Part shown: in pieces, positions 24,452 to 31,146 of the stretch
How the letters are laid out: each line of letters starts with the position of its first letter
Position numbering within the stretch: position 1 is the stretch's first letter
Virus record (IMG/VR): IMGVR_UViG_3300025806_000074
Location: 1-37,932 of that record
DNA from: a virus
Direction: 5' to 3' (one strand)
DNA length: 37,932 nucleotides
Translations under genes and position numbers: made by a program
Notes under the pieces: model-generated
Seen by the model: only the letters and a program-made list of their open reading frames with translations
Told to the model about the DNA's origin: nothing
Database searches by the model: none

Positions 24452-26173
24452 TTACCTAATTGAATTAGCAAATGGCGACGCATAAGAACTAAATTGCGCT
24501 GGATATTGCGGCTGAACACTTCCGTAAGGTTGCTGATTGCTACCATAAGATTGATACTGTTGTGCCATTTGATACGGCTGTTGATAAGATTGTTGATACG
24601 GCTGCTGATAACTCGAATAATTGTTCGGGTAACCATAAGAACTTCCGCCCATAATACCACCACCATAATACGGTTGTTGTTGCATTGGCGGTTGATAATA
24701 AGGCTGTTGATAAGACGGTTGTTGGTACCCTCCATAACCACCTCCGTAACCGCCAAAGCCTCCTTGAAAACCACCACCATAACCACTGCCGTAACCTCCA
24801 CCATAGCCAAGTGGCTGCATATAATTTCTTCTTTGTTGTCTCTGCTGGTTAAACTGACCGTAAGCATCAGTACCTTCGAAAGCTGATTGTAATCTTTGAA
24901 GCTCTGCTTTTTGCTCTTCAGTTGGCCCTAAACCACTAGCGTAATCATTGTACGCTTTGTACTCATCTGTATCAGTAACCGCAGTTCTATACTGCTGCAT
25001 TGGATTAGAATAATTGTTCCTGTTTCTCTGCCCGCCTCCCATATATTGCTGAAACAACTGTCTTAACTGAGCGCCAATACCATCTGATAGATTTGGAATG
25101 CCCGGAGTTTCTGTTGGAGGAGCTGAAGTTGTTGGAGGAGCAGTAGGATTAGCTGGTACTACTTCTGTGCCTAAAATTGCTGGTGTTGTAGCCGCTGGTG
25201 GACTACCGCCAGCTTGTCCAGTATCTGGGGCTAATATATTTTCCTTAGTAGTTATTTGCGTAGGATCCATATCAGCGACTGGTGTGTTAAATTCTGGTAA
25301 CCTACCGTCACCAGTCTCTACACCTTCAAGTCCAAGCCTACCTTCTTCTTGTTCTGCTAGATAATCAGTATAGGCATCAGGTTGTTTATAATTAACACCG
25401 CCTCGTAAGTAACCTGTGTTTCCTGTTCTGTTTAAATAATCTTCATATGATCTAGTCTTTCTGCTTGAAGCACTGCTGCTACCTCCTGATCCAAAGTAAG
25501 GGTTAGAACCAGTAGGTAGCATATCCATTGTATCCGCGCCACTATAATTTCGTAACTCTTTATACTCTGGTGAGTCGTAGTACCCTGCTTCGATGTTAGG
25601 GTTTTTAGTAATAGGTTGCTGTGGCTGTTGTGGGCTAGTATCAATTACAGTACGAGGATCAACACCACCCGGACCGAAGTTGTCTAGTTCGCCACCTAAT
25701 CCTGGAAACTTCTCTTCTCCAAAAAAACCTCTTAATGCTGAAAAATCTGCTGTTGGCTCTGGTTTTTCCATTTGTTGTAAAGCCAAATCTTGAGCTTTTT
25801 GTCTTGATTCCTGTTGTGTTTGGGACCCACCTTCTGCTATATCTTTTACTCTCTGTTGATAATCTCTATCACCTATTAAAGATTCAAGTAACCTTTCTCT
25901 CTCTGCTGGGTCAGTTGCTTGATTTTCACGCAGTAAAGATGAAAAATCTGTCCCTATACCTTGATCTACTGGATTTTGATCTAAACTAAATGGAGTTCCT
26001 TCTTGAAACATCTGCTGAATTCTAGTTGAGTCTTGTGTATTAACAACTCCATCTTGATTAGCATCATAACGAGGATCCATGTCCATTAAACCTACAGACA
26101 TTTTTAAAATATCATTTGCATATTGAGCGTAATTACTCATATCTGGTTTTTGTTTAGGCCTAAATGGATCCAT
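24452..26173 (-). CDS. Prion-like Q/G/Y/P-rich protein with EF-hand/dockerin-type loop
   Basis: The start is placed at 26173 (MDPFRPKQ) because GGAG lies 7 nt before it; the ATG at 26233 would add a hydrophobic 20-residue leader without a ribosome binding site. The protein is 573 residues. Near residue 40, DANQDGVVNTQDSTRI is a calcium-binding loop of dockerin/EF-hand type. Middle regions are Pro/Thr/Ala-rich and disordered. The last 125 residues are low complexity, with GGGYGSGYGGGFQGGFGGYG runs and repeated YQQPYQQ. Nothing enzymatic is visible. It is transcribed alone, opposite its neighbours. A virion or adhesive role is possible but not shown. Confidence 0.7.
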   Translation of the reverse strand: MDPFRPKQKPDMSNYAQYANDILKMSVGLMDMDPRYDANQDGVVNTQDSTRIQQMFQEGTPFSLDQNPVDQGIGTDFSSLLRENQATDPAERERLLESLIGDRDYQQRVKDIAEGGSQTQQESRQKAQDLALQQMEKPEPTADFSALRGFFGEEKFPGLGGELDNFGPGGVDPRTVIDTSPQQPQQPITKNPNIEAGYYDSPEYKELRNYSGADTMDMLPTGSNPYFGSGGSSSASSRKTRSYEDYLNRTGNTGYLRGGVNYKQPDAYTDYLAEQEEGRLGLEGVETGDGRLPEFNTPVADMDPTQITTKENILAPDTGQAGGSPPAATTPAILGTEVVPANPTAPPTTSAPPTETPGIPNLSDGIGAQLRQLFQQYMGGGQRNRNNYSNPMQQYRTAVTDTDEYKAYNDYASGLGPTEEQKAELQRLQSAFEGTDAYGQFNQQRQQRRNYMQPLGYGGGYGSGYGGGFQGGFGGYGGGYGGYQQPSYQQPYYQPPMQQQPYYGGGIMGGSSYGYPNNYSSYQQPYQQSYQQPYQMAQQYQSYGSNQQPYGSVQPQYPAQFSSYASPFANSIR

Positions 26174-26240
26174 AATAACACTCCATAATGATTTAATACC
26201 GACGATACATAAAAAAATCCCGTAAAGCAACAAAATATAA

Positions 26241-26258
26241 CGAATATTTGTTCGGGTT
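26241..26258. repeat. Outlying imperfect copy of the GAACAATTGTTC palindrome family
   Basis: CGAATATTTGTTCGGGTT matches the right arm (TGTTCGGGTT) of the palindromes clustered at 30606-31146, but its left arm is degraded. It lies between the start of the prion-like gene and the terminator, where a minus-strand promoter for the prion-like gene would be expected. Confidence 0.5.
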
Positions 26259-26284
26259 TGCCCGCAGCGTCCGTTTGAAATGCA

Positions 26285-26325
26285 AAAAGACGCCCCGTGA
26301 AAGAAAAAAAATCAGGGCGTCTTTT
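26285..26325 (-). terminator. Rho-independent terminator of the minus-strand methyltransferase operon
   Basis: AAAAGACGCCC (26285-26295) pairs perfectly with GGGCGTCTTTT (26315-26325) over 11 bp, with a 19-nt A-rich loop. Read on the minus strand the hairpin ends in TTTTT, just downstream of the last gene of the operon (stop at 26394). It could also function weakly on the plus strand. It separates this operon from the prion-like gene. Confidence 0.8.
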
Positions 26326-26393
26326 CTAAAGATGCAAACTTCTACAGGTCATCACCACAACAAACCTTTTAGCGTAAAAATTAAATCATCTTA

Positions 26394-26588
26394 TCACTGC
26401 GTGTTGAAATCAACACTAACTACGTTATCTAACTCTTTGTTCTTGCGAACAATAATCGTTCTGTGACCAGTGCCTTGGCAATAATAACAGCAATCAGTAA
26501 TATATGCACCAATCCTATCATCGTATTCGGTATAAAAACCTTTGCCCATACAGGAATGGCAGTTCTCACCTTCATCAACTATGTTCAT
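26394..26588 (-). CDS. Small DnaJ-type zinc-finger protein
   Basis: A 64-residue protein with CHSCMGKGF (Cys at about residues 10 and 13) and CCYYCQGTGH (about residues 33-42). These two CxxCxGxG half-motifs form one zinc site of the kind found in the DnaJ central domain. The rest is short and polar. It is the last gene of the minus-strand operon and overlaps the preceding gene by 4 nt. Such single-module zinc proteins are common in phages; the partner is unknown. Confidence 0.75.
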   Translation of the reverse strand: MNIVDEGENCHSCMGKGFYTEYDDRIGAYITDCCYYCQGTGHRTIIVRKNKELDNVVSVDFNTQ

Positions 26589-26854
26589 TTTAAACCCTCA
26601 GAGGTAAAAAAGTTTAAGAAACTTTCTGTAATTGTTATCTTCTTTGGCTCAACAGGCTTCGAAGCTTTCTTCATAATCTTCTTCATATCCTTAACCCAAG
26701 CACCACTATCTTCTAATTTATAAATAATATAATGCAACTGATTAGGCTTTAAACCTAGCTTTGCAGCGATAGCTTTGTTTGAAAGCTCACCTCGAAACGC
26801 AAGATCGTGCGCCTTATCAATTAACGCCTGGGGGTATTTAGATTTTATTTCCAT
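26585..26854 (-). CDS. Helix-turn-helix-like small protein
   Basis: An 89-residue protein. IDKAHDLAFRGELSNKAIAA, continuing KLGLKPNQLHYIIYKL, has the spacing of a helix-turn-helix (residues about 14-48), with SNKAIAAKLG as the first helix and turn. The C-terminal part is basic (KKIMKKASKPVEPKK). It overlaps the methyltransferase stop by 17 nt and the zinc-protein start by 4 nt. It may regulate the operon or bind phage DNA; this is inferred from the motif only. Confidence 0.65.
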   Translation of the reverse strand: MEIKSKYPQALIDKAHDLAFRGELSNKAIAAKLGLKPNQLHYIIYKLEDSGAWVKDMKKIMKKASKPVEPKKITITESFLNFFTSEGLK

Positions 26855-27995
26855 TTATCTGCTCCTTTATTGCTAATCCTATGTTCATTGCTATCTGTGG
26901 CACAATCGCGTTGCCAAGCCCTTTTAATCTGTCCACCCTTCTGGGTACCCCATAAGCCACTCTACCCACGTCGGGTTCAACTGACCATATACTTTCTGTC
27001 TGCCCCCAGCCGCATCTATGACCTCTGTTGTTAAGCTCTTCTGTGAACCCTTCTTGCCCCTCGTCCTGTCCTGATAACCCTGACGACCCTCGCTTGCCGC
27101 TGGTGTTGGCCACATATGACCTGCTACTACTTCCTCTAGGTTGGACTTGTTTCGGTTCGCTAACTGCTCCCTGTTCTCTTCCGTTATCATCGGGTGTACT
27201 TTGTTCGCCCTCGGTGTCGGCCACATCTTCTCCGCGTGGTTCACCGCATCTCTCAGCTTCACGCCCCACCGAACTCCGTCCTTGTTCCTCCGACTGAACG
27301 TTCCGTTCTCCAACTCCACGTCCTGCGCTGTTCCCCCCTCCACGTCCGATGCCGTTGGGGTGGGCCAGTTCTTGACGTAAAGATCCATCGTCTTCTCGTC
27401 CACTTGCTCTCGAAGATTGCTCGGTCTGGATCTGCCCTTGCGATGACCCTCTTGCATCTTCTTCGTTGACTCCTCCGACCTTGGCGGTAGATGATCCATC
27501 GTGTTGGGCGTTGCCCACAATCCAGAGTCGGTCTCTTCGATGGGGAGCGTTGACACCGCAAGCTGGAACAACAAACGTCCGCGTGGCGTAGCCTTCGGCT
27601 TCCAAGTCAGCAAGCACCTGGTCGAGACCCAAGGCAATGTGACCATGAACGTTTTCGAAAACGCACCAAGTCGGTCTTTTTTGTGCAACAATTCTAAGGA
27701 TGTACGGCCAGATGTGGCGGTCATCTTCTGTGCCTTTTTGCTTTCCCGCGACGGAGAAGGGCTGACAGGGGTATCCCGCTGTGAGGATGTCGCAATCGGG
27801 AACAGTTCTTTCTGGGTCATTAGCTAACTCCTTTACATCTGTAGCTATGGGTACATTTGGAAAATTCTTTGCGAGTATCTCACGACACCAAGGCTCGGTG
27901 TCGCAAAACAATATGGGAGTGGACAACTCAGCCCACTCAAAACCAAGGCTAAAGCCACCAATACCCGAACAAAGATCAACGTGTCTAAGCATCAT
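26838..27995 (-). CDS. C5 cytosine DNA methyltransferase
   Basis: A 385-residue protein. Motif I DLCSGIGGFSLG (residues 7-18), catalytic motif IV GYPCQPFS with Cys77, motif VI FENVHG, motif VIII APHRRDRLWIVG, and C-terminal motif X GLGNAIVPQIA are all present, so the enzyme should methylate cytosine C5. Between about residues 160 and 345, where the target-recognition region would lie, the sequence is Gly/Ser/Glu/Arg-rich and contains repeats of the type (V/L)A(D/N/H)(T/P)xG. This same stretch is overlapped by a second reading frame. Phages use such enzymes to evade restriction. The start overlaps the preceding gene by 11 nt; an ATG at 27992 is equally possible. Confidence 0.9.
   Translation of the reverse strand: MMLRHVDLCSGIGGFSLGFEWAELSTPILFCDTEPWCREILAKNFPNVPIATDVKELANDPERTVPDCDILTAGYPCQPFSVAGKQKGTEDDRHIWPYILRIVAQKRPTWCVFENVHGHIALGLDQVLADLEAEGYATRTFVVPACGVNAPHRRDRLWIVGNAQHDGSSTAKVGGVNEEDARGSSQGQIQTEQSSRASGREDDGSLRQELAHPNGIGRGGGNSAGRGVGERNVQSEEQGRSSVGREAERCGEPRGEDVADTEGEQSTPDDNGREQGAVSEPKQVQPRGSSSRSYVANTSGKRGSSGLSGQDEGQEGFTEELNNRGHRCGWGQTESIWSVEPDVGRVAYGVPRRVDRLKGLGNAIVPQIAMNIGLAIKEQINGNKI
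26924..27820 (-). CDS. WPTP-repeat protein encoded in an alternative frame inside the methyltransferase gene
   Basis: A 298-residue frame lies wholly inside the methyltransferase gene on the same strand, shifted +1. It has its own strong ribosome binding site, AAAGGAG (minus strand of 27828-27834), 7 nt before its ATG. The product contains four related motifs, LWATPNTMD, WPTPTASD, MWPTPRAN and MWPTPAASE, and ends GQLNPTWVEWLMGYPEGWTD. I recall this ending and the WPTP repeats from phage proteins annotated near cytosine methylases, which argues that the frame is genuine. Each WPTP motif coincides with a (V/L)A(D/N/H)(T/P)xG motif of the methyltransferase. Function unknown; a specificity or partner subunit is a guess. 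Confidence 0.75.
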   Translation of the reverse strand: MTQKELFPIATSSQRDTPVSPSPSRESKKAQKMTATSGRTSLELLHKKDRLGAFSKTFMVTLPWVSTRCLLTWKPKATPRGRLLFQLAVSTLPIEETDSGLWATPNTMDHLPPRSEESTKKMQEGHRKGRSRPSNLREQVDEKTMDLYVKNWPTPTASDVEGGTAQDVELENGTFSRRNKDGVRWGVKLRDAVNHAEKMWPTPRANKVHPMITEENREQLANRNKSNLEEVVAGHMWPTPAASEGRQGYQDRTRGKKGSQKSLTTEVIDAAGGRQKVYGQLNPTWVEWLMGYPEGWTD

Positions 27996-28311
27996 TCATC
28001 TCATCTTGAAGGCGCCAACTCTTTGATCTGTAGTCGGTCATAATGCACCAATCGGGGTTGGGGCTATTGTACATATCCCACAACATATGAGCTTCAAAAC
28101 CCTTGGCACTCAGAACTTTCATCGTTAAAAGCGCGGTTAATTTTTCGTGCTGAGACAACCAATACATGATGTATTTCTTATCGGGATCTAACTCTATCTT
28201 CTCATAACTAGAGTTATTTCTTTCAAATCTATTCCATTGGCTCCCATAAAAGCTCTCACAACTTGTATGATACAACTTATCAAAGTCATCTAATGTGTAT
28301 TCAACTATCAT
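27985..28311 (-). CDS. Hypothetical protein, 108 aa
   Basis: A 108-residue protein rich in aromatic and charged residues (LYHTSCESFYGSQWNRFE; CIMTDYRSKSWRLQDEMND). It overlaps the methyltransferase start by 11 nt and the upstream gene by 4 nt, so it is embedded in the operon. It has an alpha/beta appearance but no recognised motif. Confidence 0.65.
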   Translation of the reverse strand: MIVEYTLDDFDKLYHTSCESFYGSQWNRFERNNSSYEKIELDPDKKYIMYWLSQHEKLTALLTMKVLSAKGFEAHMLWDMYNSPNPDWCIMTDYRSKSWRLQDEMNDA

Positions 28312-28814
28312 GTGGCCTCTCCCTTCTGAACGTATGCGGTTGCTTTAATTTTTGCAATCGCCTCGTCTTCTGGCAACTCATTCAAGAACACTTCACCATT
28401 TTCTCGAAGTCTGTCCATGTTCTCTTTAGTAGGCTTAACAGTATCGCTCTTACCATAACTCCACATTTTGCCGTCAGTAATTCCACAAATCTGTTTTAAA
28501 AACGGCCTGTAGTGCTTACGCTCCAAATGATCTTCCAACAAAACATGGCAAGCGTGTTCCATACTGCCGTTAATCCAAACGTCTTTATAACCTTTGAACT
28601 TATATGCTTCACGGCAATACTGCTCTACCTCTCTAAGCTTCTTTGACCAATTGCCCTTAAACCTTGGATCTTGATCCTCGCTGTCAGCACCGCCTTGACC
28701 ATGATTACCCACAATCGCAAATGGCTTGCCATCAACATAAAGATTAGCATTGTAACAATGAGTTTCCTCAGATTTCCACTGAGCGTGCTTAATACTTTTT
28801 AGTTCTAATTTCAT
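28308..28814 (-). CDS. Hypothetical protein, 168 aa
   Basis: The start at 28814 is chosen because GGAGG lies 8 nt upstream; the longer version from 28838 would overlap the previous gene needlessly. The protein begins MKLELKSIKHAQWKSEETHC and contains FAIVGNHGQGGADSEDQDPR and a middle helix rich in Tyr and Lys. No catalytic signature is recognised. It starts 1 nt after the upstream stop and overlaps the next gene by 4 nt. Confidence 0.7.
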   Translation of the reverse strand: MKLELKSIKHAQWKSEETHCYNANLYVDGKPFAIVGNHGQGGADSEDQDPRFKGNWSKKLREVEQYCREAYKFKGYKDVWINGSMEHACHVLLEDHLERKHYRPFLKQICGITDGKMWSYGKSDTVKPTKENMDRLRENGEVFLNELPEDEAIAKIKATAYVQKGEAT

Positions 28815-28815
28815 C

Positions 28816-29316
28816 TTATACTCCTCCAATATCATCATCTAAATAACCGCAAAACATATCGCTCTCATCTCGGTAAAACCAACGAAACCTAACGCCCTCA
28901 AACTTATGTTTCAGAAAATGGGCAATCGGTGTCGGGGCTGACCATGCGGTGTTAAAAATAAATTCAACACCATCCTCGTCTTCCCAATCAACTGTCGCAT
29001 CACAACTGTTCCACTTAGTTCCCCAATTCTCACAACACCAATCATAAGAACCAATGGTGCCATGCTCCTTCTTTAAACGTTTTAAATCCAAGTCAGTGAG
29101 CTGTTCACCAACACCATTTGGCTTACTGTCATCGCACCAACAAATTTCATTGGCAATCGTTCCATTGGTGCAAAGGCGATTAAACACCTCTGGCATCGGA
29201 ATGATCTTATTAAAATCAAATGGATTATCATCAGATGTTACTAGCTTCATGAACTTATTTTTCTGATGGCTCATGTCAAAAGTAAACGTTACTTCATTTG
29301 TTACCCAATTAGGCAT
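28816..29316 (-). CDS. Api92/DUF1281-type ferredoxin-like protein
   Basis: A 166-residue protein. MPNWVTNEVTF, DFNKIIPMP, ENWGTKWNSCDA and FNTAWSAPTPIAHFL are the successive landmarks of the Api92-like (DUF1281) family, named from plasmid and phage proteins with a ferredoxin-like fold. There is no iron-sulfur cluster motif: the name refers to the fold. Function unknown; the family is frequent in mobile-element accessory regions. It overlaps the upstream small membrane gene by 8 nt. Confidence 0.8.
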   Translation of the reverse strand: MPNWVTNEVTFTFDMSHQKNKFMKLVTSDDNPFDFNKIIPMPEVFNRLCTNGTIANEICWCDDSKPNGVGEQLTDLDLKRLKKEHGTIGSYDWCCENWGTKWNSCDATVDWEDEDGVEFIFNTAWSAPTPIAHFLKHKFEGVRFRWFYRDESDMFCGYLDDDIGGV

Positions 29317-29449
29317 TGTTCTTCCTCCTCATAAATTCTCTGTATTGACGCCTGTCTTCACGCCTCATTCTAATAACCTTGATCAAAACGTAAGGCATAT
29401 AGAACATCAAAAATAATCCGTACAATGTAATAAGTATTTCAAATGTCAT
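29309..29449 (-). CDS. Small single-pass membrane protein, 46 aa
   Basis: A 46-codon frame preceded by GGAGAGAAATA. The N-terminal half is hydrophobic (MTFEILITLYGLFLMFYMPY) and the C-terminal half very basic (RMRREDRRQYREFMRRK), consistent with an inner-membrane protein with a positive cytoplasmic tail. Its ATG overlaps the upstream stop and its TAA lies just inside the start of the DUF1281 gene, so it is tightly coupled on both sides. Function unknown. Confidence 0.65.
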   Translation of the reverse strand: MTFEILITLYGLFLMFYMPYVLIKVIRMRREDRRQYREFMRRKNNA

Positions 29450-29676
29450 TATTTCTCTCCTTCATGTGGTTCGTTAATATCCCACTCCCAAGTAAAGCTG
29501 TCCCAAGGGGAAAAGTATTTCTGTCTAACTGCCATTGGCCTGTCATTCGTCCAACGTCTTTTACAGCTAGAACAACGGTAGTAATGCCTGACCTTACTAT
29601 ATCCTCGAACGTAAGTGCTGGCATTGTAGCTGCCTGTCTTCTTAGCCGTATCTGTTAAACAATAATCACAATACAT
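29449..29676 (-). CDS. Small zinc-ribbon protein
   Basis: A 75-residue protein read from the ATG at 29676 (MYCDYCLTD). A GTG at 29718 would add 14 residues but its purine-rich site is too close. CDYC (residues 3-6) and CSSC (about residues 37-40), separated by a Tyr/Arg-rich segment (VRGYSKVRHYYR), form a CxxC...CxxC zinc ribbon followed by KRRWTNDR. This is the first gene of the minus-strand operon. DNA- or RNA-binding is plausible. Confidence 0.65.
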   Translation of the reverse strand: MYCDYCLTDTAKKTGSYNASTYVRGYSKVRHYYRCSSCKRRWTNDRPMAVRQKYFSPWDSFTWEWDINEPHEGEK

Positions 29677-29779
29677 GATCGTCTTTCTTGTTGTGGTAAT
29701 GCCTAACTTATCCCACACCTTCCAAGAAGTAAAGCCCTTTTTGGCTAAAAATTAAGTCATTGTTTTTAAACAATATTTT

Positions 29780-29980
29780 ACGTTAAAAAAAATCACGTTA
29801 AAACTTAACGCAGTTAACGTAACGTAGAATATTGAATTAAATCAATGGTTTAGCCGTTTACGTTAATTACGTTAAAAGTGCCATTTAACGTAGAATATGT
29901 AATGAAATCAAACACTTATTTTACGTTAATTGCGTTACCCCCCTTATAGGGGGGGGTATATACCTTACCCCCCTTAACGT
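29780..29980. repeat. Iteron-like array of ACGTTA/TAACGT repeats
   Basis: ACGTTA or its complement TAACGT occurs at 29780, 29795, 29815, 29820, 29860, 29869, 29886, 29923 and 29975, with near copies at 29806 (TAACGC) and 29932 (GCGTTA). Two longer imperfect direct repeats are also present: TAACGTAGAATAT begins at 29820 and again at 29886, each followed by an AAATCAA box and then TTTACGTTAAT. A 7-bp-arm palindrome (ATTGTTT/AAACAAT) lies at 29759-29774. The array fills the noncoding gap between divergent operons and is AT-rich, as in replication origins or multi-site operators. Confidence 0.7.
29935..29976. repeat. Duplicated TTACCCCCCTTA with G-run, strong hairpin potential
   Basis: TTACCCCCCTTA occurs at 29935-29946 and 29965-29976. 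Between them lies a run of eight G (29949-29956) that can pair with either C6 tract, so two alternative hairpins are possible (C6-TTATA-G6 or G8...C6). The block is at the right end of the iteron array. Confidence 0.6.
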
Positions 29981-30025
29981 AAGTGTAGGCTGTCAATTAA
30001 TCGCTAGGTATGGGAATAGTTAGGC

Positions 30026-30054
30026 TTGACCTCGTAGCCAATAACAACGATAAT
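30026..30054 (+). promoter_or_regulatory. Sigma70-like promoter for the small terminase gene
   Basis: TTGACC (30026-30031) and GATAAT (30049-30054), each matching five of six consensus bases, are separated by the optimal 17 nt. Transcription would start near 30061, 21 nt before the terS ATG, which is preceded by CGAGG. Confidence 0.65.
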
Positions 30055-30081
30055 CGGGGCGTAACATAATCGAGGTTTGAA

Positions 30082-30603
30082 ATGTCTAAAGTCGGTGAGT
30101 CAAGAAAAGGTGAGCCAAGATTATCACCACAGCAACAAAAGTTCCTGGATAACTACTTGCATAAAGATCTAACACAAACTGCCTCAGCCAGAGCTGCAGG
30201 GTACAAGAACGCAAATGTATCAGCCGTCCAACTTCTCAACAATCCGAGAATAAAAGAACGGATGGAAGAAATGCGGATGGAGCTGGAAAGTAAGTTCGGT
30301 GTCACAGTCACCAAGTCAGTTCGGGATATGCAAAGACTTCGAGATGAAGCTTGGAACGTAGGCAACTACTCAGCCGCTATAAAGGCAGAAGAGCTTCGCC
30401 TGAAGGTCACGGGGCTTATGGTCAATAGAAGCCACGTCACGCACGAAAATTTGGACGCTATGAGCCGAGAAGACATAGCCCTTAAACTGCAAGAGTTTAT
30501 GGATCGTGCTAAAACACGCATGGTGGATGTCACGCCCAGCGAAAATTCAGAAAATACCATAAATCACGAAACAATCCCTATAACGAATTGTAATCCAGAG
30601 TAG
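30082..30603 (+). CDS. terS: Terminase small subunit
   Basis: A 173-residue protein. LSPQQQKFLDNYLHKDLTQT followed by ASARAAGYKNANVSAVQLLNN is the hallmark helix-turn-helix start of Terminase_2 family small subunits. The central part is a coiled helical segment (ERMEEMRMELESKFG), and the C-terminus is polar and likely binds the large subunit. It recognises the packaging start site and oligomerises with TerL. Unusually, TerL is 6 kb downstream, separated by accessory genes. A palindrome-rich noncoding island begins directly after the stop codon. Confidence 0.85.
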   Translation: MSKVGESRKGEPRLSPQQQKFLDNYLHKDLTQTASARAAGYKNANVSAVQLLNNPRIKERMEEMRMELESKFGVTVTKSVRDMQRLRDEAWNVGNYSAAIKAEELRLKVTGLMVNRSHVTHENLDAMSREDIALKLQEFMDRAKTRMVDVTPSENSENTINHETIPITNCNPE

Positions 30604-30605
30604 AG

Positions 30606-31146
30606 AATTGTTCGGGAAAACAATCGGGGGTGGCCCGGACGACCCCCTGGAGGCCCCCAATTGTTCGGGTTATCGGGACATAACCTTCGGGATTTCCGAA
30701 ACTATGCGGGTTTTTGCCTGGGATCGGGACTTTAGCAGCGGGTATAACCCGATGAATTGTTCGGGTTAGCTGCACCGGACCAAGCGTTATTTTTAAGCAG
30801 CGGGCCATCCGAACATTTGTTCGGGATATTAACCGGATTCAGCCTGGCTGCCGGAGTTTTACCTGGGCGGGACCAGGACTGCAGCTTGAATCGGGCCTCG
30901 GATCGGAACAATTGTTCGGGTTATTGCCCGGCTGCCTAGCCGACTGCTGTGTTTTCTACACCTGTAGTTTTTTTTACCCAGGCGGTTGCTGCGGGAACCG
31001 GGCCGAATCGGGAACAATTGTTCGGGTTTGGCGCTGCAGTCCCCCGGTTACCCAGGCAGCTAGATTACCTACAGCGGTATTTTGTCTACCTGTGGTTACT
31101 GCAGCGCCAGCGGCCCGGTTAGAACCCGAACAATTGTTCGTGTTCT
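30606..31146. repeat. GC-rich noncoding island with seven palindromes (GAACAATTGTTC type)
   Basis: Copies or half-copies of a palindrome with core GAACAATTGTTC are centred at about 30607, 30660, 30756, 30816, 30911, 31017 and 31133. The full arms extend to AACCCGAAC on the left and GTTCGGGTT on the right, seen for instance as AACCCGA...TCGGGTT around 30746-30767. The spacers are much richer in G and C than the genome and full of GCAGC, CCGG and ATCGGG words. Short frames crossing the island lack ribosome binding sites and are not convincing genes. The 130 nt after 31146 hold only a T-run and a promoter. Confidence 0.75.

Noticed and set aside
24439-24886. Frames of 130-142 codons on both strands over the C-terminus of the prion-like gene
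   Set aside because: They are repetitive translations of the same repeat DNA (Ile/Leu/Arg or Asn/Met/Val runs) without start signals.
26174-26233. Longer N-terminus for the prion-like protein with a hydrophobic leader
   Set aside because: The ATG at 26233 has no ribosome binding site; GGAG before 26173 does.
27028-27561. Plus-strand frames and a third minus-strand frame across the methyltransferase gene
   Set aside because: Several frames stay open because the region is GC-rich. Unlike the 298-codon frame they have no ribosome binding site or repeated protein motif, and I treat them as shadows.
28815-28838. Longer N-terminus of the 168-aa protein
   Set aside because: The extra codons are the end of the upstream gene read in another frame, and GGAGG is placed for the ATG at 28814.
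29780-29980. CRISPR array as explanation of the short repeats
   Set aside because: Repeat units are six to seven bases, irregularly spaced and in both orientations, with no constant-length repeats or spacers and no cas genes nearby.
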